Shown piece by piece: positions 50,224 through 59,446 of a stretch of 64,000 nt of DNA. Source of the stretch: Pseudarthrobacter sulfonivorans. GTDB lineage: Bacteria > Actinomycetota > Actinomycetes > Actinomycetales > Micrococcaceae. Position 1 is the stretch's first letter; each line of letters opens with the position of its first letter. The stretch is taken from the NCBI RefSeq assembly GCF_001484605.1, contig NZ_CP013747.1, positions 868,001 through 932,000 on the forward strand, written 5' to 3'. The translations under genes were made by a program, and so were the position numbers. The notes under the pieces were generated by a model, which ran no database searches, was not told the origin of the DNA, and worked only from the letters and a program-made list of their open reading frames with translations.

Positions 50224-51204
50224 TCAGGCGTTGCCGTCGAACAGGCTGGTGACCGAACCGTCGTCGAACACTTCGCGGATGGCGCGGGCGATCAGCGGTG
50301 CGATGGACAGCACCGTCAGCTGCGGGAACTGCTGATTCGCAGTGAGGGGCAACGTGTTGGTGACCACCACTTCGCGGGCGCCGGATTCGGACAGCCGCTG
50401 GGCCGCGGGCTCGGAGAAGACAGCGTGCGTCGCGGCGATGATGACGTCCTTCGCCCCGGCGTTCTTCAGGACCTGGACCGCTCCGGAAATGGTGCCGCCG
50501 GTGTCGATCATGTCGTCGATCAGGACGCAGGTCCGGCCCTCGATCTGGCCCACAACGGTCTTGGAAACGGCCTGGTTGGGAACGGTGAGGTCGCGGCTCT
50601 TGTGCACAAACGCCAGCGGCGCTCCGCCCAGGCGTTCGGCCCACTGCTCCGCGACGCGCACGCGGCCCGTGTCCGGGGACACCACGGTGACGTTGTCGGC
50701 GGCGACGCGGGTACGGATGTAATCGGCCAGGAGCGGGATGGCCATGAGGTGGTCCACAGGCCCGTCGAAGAAACCTTGGATCTGCGAGGTGTGCAGGTCA
50801 ACGCTCATGATGCGGTCAGCGCCGGCGGTCTTGTACAGGTCCGCCACCAGGCGGGCGGAAATAGGCTCGCGTCCGCGACCCTTCTTGTCCTGCCGCGCAT
50901 ACGGGTAGAACGGGGACACCACGGTGATGCGCTTGGCGGAGGCCCGCTTCAGCGAATCGATCATGATCAGCTGTTCCATGAGGTGGTTGTTCAGCGGAGC
51001 CGGGTGGGCCTGGATGACGAACGCGTCGGTTCCCCGGACGCTTTCGCCGGCGCGGACGTAAATCTCCCCGTTGGCGAAGTCGTAGGCATCCACGGGCAGC
51101 AGCTCGGTACCCAGCTCCTTGGCGATTTCCCGCGCCAGTTCGGGGTGCGCCCGCCCAGCGGCAAGCACCAGCTTCTTCTCGCCGCGTGCCGTAATTTCGC
51201 TCAT
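50224..51204 (-). CDS. prs: Ribose-phosphate diphosphokinase
   Basis: A 326-residue PRPP synthase making the precursor of nucleotides, His and Trp. Motifs are KLVLAAGRAHPELAREIAKEL, FANGEIYVRAGESVRGTDAFV, YARQDKKGRGREPIS, the metal/PRPP site VDLHTSQIQGFFDGPVDHL, and CVLIDDMIDTGGTIS. The length is normal. The ATG overlaps the glmU stop by one base (TAATG), with GAGGA upstream, so the two genes are cotranscribed and coupled. A strong hairpin lies 16 bp after its stop. Confidence 0.97.
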   Translation of the reverse strand: MSEITARGEKKLVLAAGRAHPELAREIAKELGTELLPVDAYDFANGEIYVRAGESVRGTDAFVIQAHPAPLNNHLMEQLIMIDSLKRASAKRITVVSPFYPYARQDKKGRGREPISARLVADLYKTAGADRIMSVDLHTSQIQGFFDGPVDHLMAIPLLADYIRTRVAADNVTVVSPDTGRVRVAEQWAERLGGAPLAFVHKSRDLTVPNQAVSKTVVGQIEGRTCVLIDDMIDTGGTISGAVQVLKNAGAKDVIIAATHAVFSEPAAQRLSESGAREVVVTNTLPLTANQQFPQLTVLSIAPLIARAIREVFDDGSVTSLFDGNA

Positions 51205-52685
51205 TATCGCTGGTCCTCTTCTGTCGATGCTGGGGTATGTGAGGAATCTGAGGCGGCGGCCTGCGCCAGTTCCGCCGAGCGTGAGCCGGGGCGGTTGGCC
51301 ACAACCCAGCCCTCGTCGTTGCGCTGCGCTGCAACGGACACGACGAGCGCCCCTGCCGGGACGTCCTTGCGGATCACCGCGCCGGCGCCGCTGTAGGCAC
51401 CGTCCCCCACGGTGACCGGTGCAACAAAGACTGTGTTGGAACCTGTGCGGACGCCCGAGCCGATCACCGTGCGGTGCTTCTTCTCGCCGTCGTAATTGGC
51501 CGTGATGTTGCCGCAGCCAATGTTGGTGTCCTCGCCGATTTCGGCGTCGCCGGCGTAGCCGAGGTGGGAAAGTTTGGAGCCGCGGCCAATCGTGACGTTC
51601 TTGGTTTCGTAGAACGCACCGATCTTGCCGGTGTCGCCAAGCACTGTGCCGGGACGCAGGTAGGTGAAAGGGCCGACGGCGGCGTCCGCGCCGATCACGG
51701 CACCGGAACCGTGGGTGCGGGTCACCTTGGCGCCCTCGCCGATGCGGACATCGGTCAGAGTGGAGTCGGGGCCGACGACGGCGTCCCTCGCCACAGTGGT
51801 GGCGCCGTGCAGCTGCGTGTTCGGCAGGATGCGGACGTCCTCATCCAGGGCGACGGTGGAATCGATCCAGGTGGTGGCGGGGTCAACTACTGTGACGCCG
51901 GCGCGCATCCAGGCTTCAACAGTGCGGCGGTTCAGTTCCGCGCCGAGGGCGGAGAGCTGCACACGGTCGTTGGCGCCCTCCACCTGCCAGCGGTCTTCGG
52001 TGACCACGGCGGCAACCCGACCGCCCGACTGCCGTGCGAGGCCCAGCACGTCGGTGAGGTACTTTTCGCCCTGCGAATTGTCGGTGGTGATGTGGACCAG
52101 CGCGTCACGTAGGACATCGGCGTCGAAGGCGTAGATCCCGGAATTGACCTCGCGGATCAGGCGTTCGGTTTCCGTTGCATCCTTGTGCTCGCGGATGCCG
52201 GTCACTGAGCTGTCATCACCGCGGAGAATGCGTCCGTAGCCTGTGGCATCATCCAGCAGCGCGGTGAGCACGGTGACGGCATTGGCTTCCCGCTCATGTG
52301 TGGCCACCAGGTCGGCCAACAGGCTGCCGGTCAGGAGCGGAACATCACCGTAAGTGACCACGACGGTGCCTGCGAGTTTTTCCTGGGCGTCCAGTGCCTG
52401 CACGGCCACCTCAACGGCGCGGCCGGTGCCGGGGACGTCGTCCTGGTCCACGATCAGGGCTTCGGGGTCCAGCTCGTTCAGGTGGCGGGCAACCAGATCC
52501 CGCTCGTGGCGGACCACCAGGGCCAGCCGTCCGGGGTTAATGCTGCGGGCTGCCAGAAGGGCGTGGCCCACCATGGACCGGCCGCCGATTTCGTGCAGGA
52601 TCTTCGGGGTACGGGATTTCATCCGGGTACCGGCGCCTGCTGCCAGAACAATGACGGCGGCTGGGCCGGTATTCTCGGGGATCAC
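51204..52685 (-). CDS. glmU: Bifunctional UDP-GlcNAc pyrophosphorylase/glucosamine-1-phosphate acetyltransferase
   Basis: A 493-residue GlmU which makes UDP-GlcNAc for peptidoglycan. The N-terminal nucleotidyltransferase carries VIVLAAGAGTRMKSRTPKIL and VVTYGDVPLL; the C-terminal half is a left-handed beta-helix of hexapeptide repeats (for example RIGEGAKVTRTHGSGAVIGADAAVGPF and YAGDAEIGEDTNIGCG). An acidic/Ser tail ends the protein. The GTG at 52685 is chosen because AAGGAG precedes it; the longer frame would run across the tRNA gene. It overlaps prs by one base. Confidence 0.96.
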   Translation of the reverse strand: MIPENTGPAAVIVLAAGAGTRMKSRTPKILHEIGGRSMVGHALLAARSINPGRLALVVRHERDLVARHLNELDPEALIVDQDDVPGTGRAVEVAVQALDAQEKLAGTVVVTYGDVPLLTGSLLADLVATHEREANAVTVLTALLDDATGYGRILRGDDSSVTGIREHKDATETERLIREVNSGIYAFDADVLRDALVHITTDNSQGEKYLTDVLGLARQSGGRVAAVVTEDRWQVEGANDRVQLSALGAELNRRTVEAWMRAGVTVVDPATTWIDSTVALDEDVRILPNTQLHGATTVARDAVVGPDSTLTDVRIGEGAKVTRTHGSGAVIGADAAVGPFTYLRPGTVLGDTGKIGAFYETKNVTIGRGSKLSHLGYAGDAEIGEDTNIGCGNITANYDGEKKHRTVIGSGVRTGSNTVFVAPVTVGDGAYSGAGAVIRKDVPAGALVVSVAAQRNDEGWVVANRPGSRSAELAQAAASDSSHTPASTEEDQR

Positions 52686-52795
52686 GTACGGGTTCTCCTT
52701 GCTTGGTTGCGCGTTGCGCTGGGCGCGGTGCCTGTCCGGCCAAAATTCACGGCGGGGCACCGAGTTCATCCTACTGGACGGTCGTCGCACAGCAG

Positions 52796-52867
52796 TTCCG
52801 CCCATAGGATTCGAACCTATACTCCACGGCTCCAAAGGCCGGGGTGCTGCCATTACACCAGGGCGGA
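52796..52867 (-). tRNA. tRNA-Gln (anticodon TTG)
   Basis: On the minus strand a 72-nt cloverleaf begins TCCGCCC and ends GGGCGGA plus discriminator A, with no encoded CCA. The D arm is GTGTAATGGCAGCAC, the anticodon loop CTTTGGA has anticodon TTG (Gln), and the T loop has the expected GGTTCGAATCC. It lies 110 bp upstream of glmU. The D and anticodon stems follow the usual Gln pattern, with one possible mismatch in the anticodon stem. Confidence 0.93.
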
Positions 52868-53004
52868 CCATGCCACAGGCGCAAAGGCCAAGGCACAAGT
52901 ATTTATTTTGCCATGGCTTCAGGGCAGCCCGCGACATTGGCAGGAATCACGGCAGCCAGGCCACTGCACCGCCACCGGTTCCAACTGTTTCAGCAGCGCT
53001 AGGG

Positions 53005-53010
53005 CATGAT
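53005..53010 (+). promoter_or_regulatory. Putative -10 (CATGAT) for leaderless TetR gene
   Basis: CATGAT is 6 nt before the GTG at 53017. It deviates from TANNNT in its first base. Confidence 0.35.
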
Positions 53011-53016
53011 GGAAAT

Positions 53017-53661
53017 GTGAGCAACAACCCACCCCGGACACGGATGACAGGCGTACAGCGGCGCAGCCAGCTGGTCGACGTCGGCCGTGGCCTTTTTGCC
53101 GCTCGCGGGCTCGACGGGACCACCATTGAGGAAATCGCGGCCTGCGCCGGCGTTTCCAAGCCCGTGATCTACGAACATTTCGGCTCCAAGGAGGGCCTGT
53201 ACACGCAGGTGGTGGACTTCGAGTTCCACATCCTGCTGGACTCGATCACCGCTGCCCTGACCGAAGAAGGCAAGCCGCGCGTCCTGGTGGAACGCGCCGC
53301 CCTGGCCCTCCTCACCTACATCGAGGACCGGGCGGAGGGCTTCCGGATCCTCATGCGCGACGCACCGCCATCGCAGCCCGAAGGCGCTTTCTCCACCCTG
53401 CTGTCCCAGGTCACCGCCCGCGTGGAACACATCCTGTCCGACGAATTCCACCGCCGCGGCTTCAGCGCCCAGGACGGCGCGATGTACGCCCAGATGCTCG
53501 TGGGCATGGTGGCCATGACCGGCCAATGGTGGCAGGACAGCCGCCAGCCCGACAAACACACCGTGGCCGCGCACCTGGTCAACCTCGCCTGGAACGGCCT
53601 CACCGGCCTCCAAAAAGACCCCGAGCTCCGCACCGAAGATTCAGTGCGAACGGACACTTAA
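53017..53661 (+). CDS. TetR family transcriptional regulator
   Basis: A 214-residue TetR-type repressor. The helix-turn-helix is GTTIEEIAACAGVSKPVIYEHFGSKEGLY (about residues 33-60), followed by a ligand-binding helical domain with WWQDSRQPDKHTVAAHLVNLAWNGL near the end. The GTG at 53017 has no ribosome site but has a near-consensus -10 6 nt before it. Its neighbours (tRNA-Gln/glmU on one side, an inverted-repeat element and an ABC-F gene on the other) do not point to a target. A much longer in-frame open stretch upstream overlaps glmU and the tRNA and is not the gene. Confidence 0.92.
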   Translation: MSNNPPRTRMTGVQRRSQLVDVGRGLFAARGLDGTTIEEIAACAGVSKPVIYEHFGSKEGLYTQVVDFEFHILLDSITAALTEEGKPRVLVERAALALLTYIEDRAEGFRILMRDAPPSQPEGAFSTLLSQVTARVEHILSDEFHRRGFSAQDGAMYAQMLVGMVAMTGQWWQDSRQPDKHTVAAHLVNLAWNGLTGLQKDPELRTEDSVRTDT

Positions 53662-53713
53662 GCCCCCTCCGGTGCAGTCCGTGGTCGCCTTCGCGGCGCA
53701 GTGGCCCTTCGCC

Positions 53714-54086
53714 GTCGCTTAGACACGGGCCATAGGGGCCCAACTGTCGCTGAGCGACCTTGTGTACCCGATGGCCCGCGATGCGCGACTACGCGAAGGT
53801 CCCCCGCCCCGCTATTGCCGATAGTTCCGTTCGGGCGTACTAAACGGTCAACCCTTTCGACAGTTCCGCTCGGCACCCTCAGCGCGCTGCAATAGCCGAA
53901 ACCTCCGTTTAGGCGCCCACCACGAGTACCCCTGGCGAACGTTCCGGTCGGGTGCCTTCGGTTCCAGGACGTAAGGTGAGGTTCCTCGCCGGAGGCGGTC
54001 CTTCCGAAAGGAGCGCATCGCGGCACATCGGAGTGTGCAGGTCGCCCAGCGACCGGACGGATCCCTATGTGCTGTGTCTAAGCGAC
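53714..54086. repeat. 373-bp intergenic element with 73-bp imperfect terminal inverted repeats
   Basis: The left arm (53714-53786) and right arm (54013-54086) match colinearly on opposite strands: GTCGCTTAGACAC (13/13), CATAGGG (7/7), GTCGCTGAGCGACCT (14/15), CCGATG (6/6) and CCGCGATGCGC (11/11). The interior has another inverted pair, GCTATTGC (53811) and GCAATAGC (53889), and three GTTCCGNTCGG repeats (53824, 53863, 53941). The open frames in it are short and mirror each other, so I read it as non-coding. It fills the gap between the TetR and ABC-F genes. Confidence 0.72.
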
Positions 54087-54129
54087 GCGGAAGGGGCGGC
54101 TCCAGCACCCAGCCCAAGTAGCGCCGGGG

Positions 54130-55956
54130 TTATTCGCCGAGGACTTCCAGGGCTTCCATCCATTCGAGTTCCAGGGCTTCGCGGTCGGTGGCGAGGTCCT
54201 TGAGTTTTTTGTTCTGGTCGGCGAGGGCGTCGAAGTCTGATGCTGCGGTGCTCTTGACCATTTGGTCGTGAATCTTCTTTTCCTGCTGCTCCAGTTTGCC
54301 CAGCTGGCGCTCGATCCGGTTTTTGGCCTTCCGGGCGTCGCGCTTTTCGGCTTCGGAGGAACCGGAGGCTGCGGGGGCGGAGCTGCCGCTCGGACCGGTG
54401 ACGGGGTTGCCGCCGCCGGTGATCGTGGAGCCGGCCAGGGCGGATTCGCGGAGTTCGAGGTACTGGTCCACGCCGCGCGGCAGGGCGCGGATTTTGCCGT
54501 CACCAAGCAGCGCCATCTGGTGGTCCGTCACGCGTTCCAGCAGGTAACGGTCGTGGCTGACCACAACGAGCGTGCCCGGCCAGCCGTCAAGGACGTCTTC
54601 GACGGCGGCGAGGGTGTCGGTGTCGAGGTCGTTGGTGGGCTCATCGAGCATCAGCACGTTCGGCTCCCCCACCAGCAGGCGCAGGAGCTGGAGGCGCCGG
54701 CGCTCACCACCGGACAGATCCCTGACCGGGGTCCACTGCTTTTCGTTGGTGAAGCCGAGCTGCTCCACGAGCTGGCCCGCCGTGAATTCCTTGCCGCCCA
54801 CATTAAAGGACCGCTTTTCGCGCTCGATGACTTCGATCACGCGCAGGTCCGAGACGTCGTCGAGCTCTTTGACCTCCTGGGTCAGCACGGCGGTGACCAC
54901 GGTCTTGCCGCGCTTGACCTTGCCGGATGACGGCTCAATCTCGCCGTTGAGGAGTTTCAGCAGGGTGGTCTTGCCGGCGCCGTTGACGCCCACGAGCCCA
55001 AGCCGCTCACCGGGGGCAAGCCGCAGCGTGATGTTGTCGAAGAGTTTCTGTCCGGGGTCGCCGCCGAGGAAGTCCAGGGAGACGTTCTCGAGGTCCAGGA
55101 CGTCCTTGCCGAGCCGGGCGGTGGCCATCTTGCTCAGGGCTGTGGAGTCACGCGGCTCGGGGACGTCGGCGATGAGGGCGTTGGCGGCCTCGATGCGGAA
55201 TTTCGGCTTGGCCGTGCGGGCCGGAGCGCCGCGGCGCAGCCAGGCGAGCTCCTTTTTCACGAGCATCTGGCGCTTGCCTTCCATGACATTCGCCGCGCGG
55301 TCACGCTCGGCACGGGCCAGCACGTAGGCCGCGTAGCCGCCGTCGAACGGGTCCATGATGCCGTCGTGGATTTCCCAGGTCTTGGTGCAGACTTCGTCCA
55401 GGAACCAGCGGTCGTGGGTGACCACCAGGAAGGCGCCCTGGTTGGCCCGCCACCGGGTCTTCAAGTGCCGGGACAGCCAGGCGACTCCTTCGACGTCGAG
55501 GTGGTTCGTCGGTTCGTCGAGCATGATGACGTCGTGGTCTTCGATCAGCAGCTTGGCCAGCGCCACCCGCCGCTTCTGCCCGCCGGAGAGGGCGTGGACG
55601 TTCGCATGCCAGTCGACGTCGGACACCAGGCCGCCCATGACTTCGCGGATCTGGGGGTTGCGGGCCCATTCATAGTCGGCCTGGTCGCCGACGATCGCAG
55701 CGCCCACTGTGAGGTCGCCGTCGAGCACGTCGCTCTGGTCCAGGTAGCCGATGTTGACTTCGCTGCGCTTGGTCACCCGGCCCGAGTCCGGGGTGGAGCG
55801 CATGGCCAGGAGGCGCATCAGCGTGGACTTGCCGTCGCCGTTCCGGCCCACCATGCCGATCCTGTCACCTTCCTCGAGTCCGAGGGTGATGCCGTCCAGG
55901 ACGGTGCGCGTTGCGTACGAAACCGTAAGGTTTTCGCCGCCAAGAAGGTGTGCCAA
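54130..55956 (-). CDS. ABC-F family ATPase (EttA/Uup type)
   Basis: A 608-residue soluble protein with two ABC domains and no membrane part, acting on ribosomes. The first domain has GRNGDGKSTLMRLL, LSGGQKRRVALAKLL and DEPTNHLDVEG; the second has GVNGAGKTTLLKLL, LSGGERRRLQLLRLL and DEPTNDLDTDT. A basic linker (VKKELAWLRRGAPARTAKP) joins them, and a coiled coil (residues about 560-600, RIERQLGKLEQQEKKIHDQM) closes the protein, as in Uup. A TTG start at 55956 is used; no ATG lies near it, and the ribosome site is weak. It could be antibiotic-protective or housekeeping. Confidence 0.92.
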   Translation of the reverse strand: MAHLLGGENLTVSYATRTVLDGITLGLEEGDRIGMVGRNGDGKSTLMRLLAMRSTPDSGRVTKRSEVNIGYLDQSDVLDGDLTVGAAIVGDQADYEWARNPQIREVMGGLVSDVDWHANVHALSGGQKRRVALAKLLIEDHDVIMLDEPTNHLDVEGVAWLSRHLKTRWRANQGAFLVVTHDRWFLDEVCTKTWEIHDGIMDPFDGGYAAYVLARAERDRAANVMEGKRQMLVKKELAWLRRGAPARTAKPKFRIEAANALIADVPEPRDSTALSKMATARLGKDVLDLENVSLDFLGGDPGQKLFDNITLRLAPGERLGLVGVNGAGKTTLLKLLNGEIEPSSGKVKRGKTVVTAVLTQEVKELDDVSDLRVIEVIEREKRSFNVGGKEFTAGQLVEQLGFTNEKQWTPVRDLSGGERRRLQLLRLLVGEPNVLMLDEPTNDLDTDTLAAVEDVLDGWPGTLVVVSHDRYLLERVTDHQMALLGDGKIRALPRGVDQYLELRESALAGSTITGGGNPVTGPSGSSAPAASGSSEAEKRDARKAKNRIERQLGKLEQQEKKIHDQMVKSTAASDFDALADQNKKLKDLATDREALELEWMEALEVLGE

Positions 55957-55995
55957 GGGGGACTGCTTTCTGCTGCTCAGTAAGGAAGGGGGCTC

Positions 55996-56958
55996 TTAAA
56001 GGAGAGTATCGGAGATGATGCGCGCGCCATGCACGGGCCCGTGGACAGGGAATGCCGTCAGCCCGTAGTGCCGCAGGTCCTCCGCCAGGTTTTCGGCGGC
56101 GGCGGGATTGTGGGTCAACAGCGCCACGGTGGGTCCGGAACCGGATACGATTCCGGCCAGGGCGCCGAGCGCTTCACCTCGTCCCAGCGTATCGCGGAGC
56201 GCGGGGGAAAGTTCAATGGAGGCCCTCTGCAGATCGTTCACCAGGACCCGGCTCAGGGCATCGGCGTCCCCGCTCCGCAGCGCCTGCAGGATCTTGGGAT
56301 CCACGGCCGTGGGCTCGGCAACGTCCAGTCCTTCTGCCTCCCGGAGCCGGTCCAGGGTGCGGAAGACCTCGGGGGTGGGCAGCCCATAGTCCGCCGCCAC
56401 GAGGACCCAGTCCGTTTGGGCCTTGGCCAGTGCCGGCGAAAGGTCGTCGCCAACGCCAAGCCCGACGGCGGTTCCGCCGAGGAGGGAGAAAGGGACGTCG
56501 GCACCCAATTCGGCGGCCAGATGGGCCAACTCATCCCGCGACAGCCCGCTGTTCCAGAGCGCGTCACAGGCCAGCAGGGTGGCTGCGGCATCGGCCGAGC
56601 CGCCGCCCATGCCCCCGGCCACGGGGACCCGCTTGGTGATTTCAAGGTGCACGCCGGTGGAATGCTCGGAGACATCGGCCATGATCGCTGCGGCCTTGTA
56701 GGCCAGGTTCTTCTCGTCCAGCGGAATATCCACGCCGTCCAGGTCCAGGGTGCTGTCAGGACTGATGCTGACGGTGATCCCCGGGGTCTCCGTGCTGGTG
56801 GCAGCCACTTCCTCATAAAGGGAAACGGCCAGGTACACGCTGGCAACTGAATGGTAGCCGTCAGCGCGCAAGGGTCCCACGTCCAGGGAAACATTGACCT
56901 TGCCGGGCGCCTTCACACGGACCGTCCGTGCGGGAAACTTCCCGGCGGCTGCCTTCAC
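55996..56958 (-). CDS. ispE: 4-diphosphocytidyl-2-C-methyl-D-erythritol kinase
   Basis: A 320-residue GHMP kinase of the non-mevalonate isoprenoid route, phosphorylating CDP-methylerythritol. Motifs are [26 protein letters not shown] at the N-terminus, the ATP loop [20 protein letters not shown] and a C-terminal [12 protein letters not shown]. It overlaps the rsmA stop by four bases (GTGA) and follows it, the usual actinobacterial order. It ends 39 bp from the ABC-F gene in the same orientation. Confidence 0.96.
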   Translation of the reverse strand: MKAAAGKFPARTVRVKAPGKVNVSLDVGPLRADGYHSVASVYLAVSLYEEVAATSTETPGITVSISPDSTLDLDGVDIPLDEKNLAYKAAAIMADVSEHSTGVHLEITKRVPVAGGMGGGSADAAATLLACDALWNSGLSRDELAHLAAELGADVPFSLLGGTAVGLGVGDDLSPALAKAQTDWVLVAADYGLPTPEVFRTLDRLREAEGLDVAEPTAVDPKILQALRSGDADALSRVLVNDLQRASIELSPALRDTLGRGEALGALAGIVSGSGPTVALLTHNPAAAENLAEDLRHYGLTAFPVHGPVHGARIISDTLL

Positions 56959-57827
56959 GACCCGGCCTCGCGGGCTTCGGCAATCCGGGCGAAGGCGTGG
57001 ATGTCGATGACTTCGCCCCGGGCCGATGGAGCCACTCCTGCGGCGATGAGGCAGCGCTCGGCCTCGGCTGCGCCGCCGGCCCAGCCGGCCAGGGCGGCCC
57101 GCAGCGTCTTCCGGCGCTGGGCGAAGGCGGCGTCGATCACGGCGAACACCTGCTCGCGCGTGGCGGTTGTTTCAGGCGGTTCCCGCCGGGTGAAGGCCAC
57201 GAGCCCGGATTGGATCTTCGGCGCAGGCCAGAAGACGTTCATGCCGATCACCCCGGCCTTGCGCATGCTGCTGTACCAGGCCGCCTTGACCGAGGGCACC
57301 CCGTAGGTCTTTGATCCTGGCCCCGCGGCCAGCCGGTCAGCCACCTCGTCCTGGACCATCACCAGACCGTGCTGCAGGCTGGGGAAATGCTGGAGCAGGT
57401 GCAGGACCACCGGCACCGCCACGTTGTACGGCAGGTTCGCCACAATGGCGGTGGGCTCAACGGGAAGCGATGTGACCTTCATGGCGTCCGCCTGGACCAG
57501 GTGGAAAGCGCCCGCCGCGTCCGGCCGCCATGCTTTGACGGTTTCCGGCAGCTTTGCCGCCAGGACCGGATCAATTTCGACGGCGACGACCGTCTGCGCG
57601 GCATCCAGCAGGCCCAGCGTGAGGGAACCAAGGCCGGGCCCGACTTCCAGCACCGTCTCGGTTGGCCCGATGTTGGCAACGGAGACGATCCGGCGGATGG
57701 TGTTGCCATCGATGACGAAGTTCTGTCCCAGTGTCTTGGTGGGCCGGATACCGATTTCTTCCGCCAGCCGGCGTATGTCGGAAGCACCGAAGAGGGGTGC
57801 GGGCGCGGCGGCAGTCGGTTCAGTCAC
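56955..57827 (-). CDS. rsmA: 16S rRNA (adenine1518/1519-N6,N6)-dimethyltransferase
   Basis: A 290-residue KsgA/RsmA enzyme that dimethylates two adenines near the 3' end of 16S rRNA during ribosome assembly. Motifs are [18 protein letters not shown], the SAM loop [23 protein letters not shown] and the catalytic [15 protein letters not shown]. It overlaps the next gene ispE (GTGA) and both are likely cotranscribed. The GTG at 57827 has TAGGAT 6 nt upstream, suggesting a leaderless mRNA. The rpf gene upstream ends in a strong hairpin. Confidence 0.96.
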   Translation of the reverse strand: MTEPTAAAPAPLFGASDIRRLAEEIGIRPTKTLGQNFVIDGNTIRRIVSVANIGPTETVLEVGPGLGSLTLGLLDAAQTVVAVEIDPVLAAKLPETVKAWRPDAAGAFHLVQADAMKVTSLPVEPTAIVANLPYNVAVPVVLHLLQHFPSLQHGLVMVQDEVADRLAAGPGSKTYGVPSVKAAWYSSMRKAGVIGMNVFWPAPKIQSGLVAFTRREPPETTATREQVFAVIDAAFAQRRKTLRAALAGWAGGAAEAERCLIAAGVAPSARGEVIDIHAFARIAEAREAGS

Positions 57828-57833
57828 CTAGGC

Positions 57834-57839
57834 ATCCTA
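57834..57839 (-). promoter_or_regulatory. Putative -10 (TAGGAT) for leaderless rsmA
   Basis: TAGGAT on the minus strand is 6 nt before the GTG at 57827. Confidence 0.5.
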
Positions 57840-57915
57840 TCCCGGCCGCAGTGACGGGCCATCCGCTTTCCGCGCGGATCATGCGTGTTACGCGGTGTGT
57901 GTTTCCGCTTAACGG

Positions 57916-57953
57916 CAGCGGCCGGCCCCGGGACAATCCGGGGCCGGCCGCTG
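57916..57953 (-). terminator. Strong hairpin terminator of rpf
   Basis: CAGCGGCCGGCCCCGG and CCGGGGCCGGCCGCTG form a perfect 16-bp stem with a 6-nt loop, 59 bp past the rpf stop. Confidence 0.8.
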
Positions 57954-58011
57954 TCTTCTGCTTGCCTGGCGGCTGTGGTCAGCTGCCGCCAGCGCAGGTG
58001 CTCATTGGTGC

Positions 58012-59187
58012 CTAGCTCGTAGCGGCCCAGCCACAGCCCCACGGCTGCAGGCCACGCTGTGCGTACACGCGGTTGGCGATGTCGATCTGCTGTGCCTTGG
58101 TGGCGAGGCTGGCGTTGGGGGCGTAGGCGCCGCCGCCGGAGCCGATCCAGGTCTGGATGTCGAACTGGAGGCCGCCGTAGTAGCCGTTGCCCGAGTTGAT
58201 GGACCAGTTTCCGGTGGACTCACACTGGGCGATCTTGTCCCACATGGCCTCGTTCATCATGGCCGGGGCCGAGGCGCCGGTGTTCGTTCCGGCGGCGGCT
58301 GCGGGCTTTGCCTTGGTGCCTACCGTGACCTTTTCCGTCACGGGCTGGACGGAAACAGTTTCGGAGACCAGCGTCCGCGAGGCTTCGCGGCCGTCAACCA
58401 TCACCAGCTTGAAGCTCTTATCCACCTTGCCGGCCACGCCGGCCTGGGTGACCTCTTTCTCGCCCTTGAGAAGCTCAGCGCTCTCAGTGGTCATGCTGTC
58501 GAAAGCAACATCTTCAGTAGTGGCCGCGGTCTGGCTGGTATCCACCCGGGAGACCTTAACCACCATGTTGTTGACCACGTGCGCGTTGCCCGGCTGGGAA
58601 GTACGGTCGTCGACGCCGAGGGTGATGCCGGCGTCCTCCAGCACCTGGGCGACGGTCCCCGCGGTGGTGGTGGCCGTGGAGGCCTTGCCGTCGGCAACGA
58701 TGCTGACGGTCTTGGGCGTGGAGATGGAGACAAACGATCCGGCCACGGCGAGCTGGGCGTCCTTCGGGACGGAAACGGAGGAGGAGCTGGCCACTCCCAG
58801 TTCGGTGACGAGGCCCGCAACATCCGGCGCCGTGGTGTTGATGGTCTTTTCAGAGCCGTCCAGGCTGACCTTCACGGCCTTGGCCATGTTGACATTGATT
58901 ACGGTGCCGTTCTCCACTTTGGCGTCCGCCGATGGCGAGACGCGGTCAGCCGGCTTCAGTTCTACATTGGCGCTTTTTACGACCTGGCCCACGGTGCCGC
59001 CGAAGGACTGGACCGAAGTCACTTTTCCGTCGACGTTGAGGGTAACGGTTTTGTTATTTCCGACGAAGGCCACGAGGCCTAACACCAGCGCACACAGCAC
59101 CACCAGTTGGGTGCCCACCTTGATAAAACTGAACTTGCCGTCCGTTGTGAAGAGCTTGACCACGATTGCCCGTAACTTTAGATCCAT
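58012..59187 (-). CDS. Resuscitation-promoting factor (DUF348-G5-transglycosylase)
   Basis: A secreted or wall-associated muralytic enzyme which stimulates regrowth of dormant actinobacteria. After a basic N-terminus and a membrane/signal helix (about residues 25-43, QLVVLCALVLGLVAFV) come three DUF348 units (for example KTVTLNVDGKVTSVQSFGGT), a G5 domain (ETVSVQPVTEKVTVGTKA), an Ala-rich linker and a C-terminal RPF lysozyme-like domain (WDKIAQCESTGNWSINSGNG, YGGLQFDIQTWIGSGGG, CGWAATS). Start choice is uncertain: ATG 59187 gives 391 residues; ATG 59226 and GTG 59265 are also in frame. No consensus ribosome site decides it. Confidence 0.9.
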   Translation of the reverse strand: MDLKLRAIVVKLFTTDGKFSFIKVGTQLVVLCALVLGLVAFVGNNKTVTLNVDGKVTSVQSFGGTVGQVVKSANVELKPADRVSPSADAKVENGTVINVNMAKAVKVSLDGSEKTINTTAPDVAGLVTELGVASSSSVSVPKDAQLAVAGSFVSISTPKTVSIVADGKASTATTTAGTVAQVLEDAGITLGVDDRTSQPGNAHVVNNMVVKVSRVDTSQTAATTEDVAFDSMTTESAELLKGEKEVTQAGVAGKVDKSFKLVMVDGREASRTLVSETVSVQPVTEKVTVGTKAKPAAAAGTNTGASAPAMMNEAMWDKIAQCESTGNWSINSGNGYYGGLQFDIQTWIGSGGGAYAPNASLATKAQQIDIANRVYAQRGLQPWGCGWAATS

Positions 59188-59404
59188 CCGGGCACGGGGA
59201 AAAACGCAGTGAAATAGCCGGCGCATGACCCTGGGGACAAGCTCCGGGCACCGTTGCGCCGCCACACTCCGCGCGGCAGGCAGAGGGCATCAAAGCCCCG
59301 CCTGGTCCTGCTGCGAATGAAGTGAAATTATCCGAAGGCCTTCCCCGACCCCGGCTAATAGTTCTCCACTGTAACCGTAGCGTTATAAAGCGGCCAAGAA
59401 ATTT

Positions 59405-59419
59405 ACATACGAGGTATGT
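59405..59419. promoter_or_regulatory. Palindrome ACATAC-GAG-GTATGT upstream of rpf
   Basis: A perfect 6-bp inverted repeat with flanking TT/AA matches, in the 180-bp region between tatD and rpf. Shape and place suit a regulator site for rpf, but the regulator is unknown. Confidence 0.4.
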
Positions 59420-59446
59420 GAACCAAGCAATGTGACGAGGCCCAGA

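Noticed and set aside
52354..53016. Upstream extension of the second TetR frame
   Set aside because: It overlaps glmU and the tRNA-Gln gene. A TetR N-terminus begins at 53017.
53658..54117. Short open frames on both strands in the TetR/ABC-F gap
   Set aside because: They mirror each other because the DNA is an inverted repeat. There is no ribosome site or recognisable domain, so the element is treated as non-coding.
59266..59446. c-di-AMP (ydaO-type) riboswitch upstream of rpf
   Set aside because: The region is too short between tatD and rpf, and I could not find the conserved riboswitch core; only a simple palindrome is visible.
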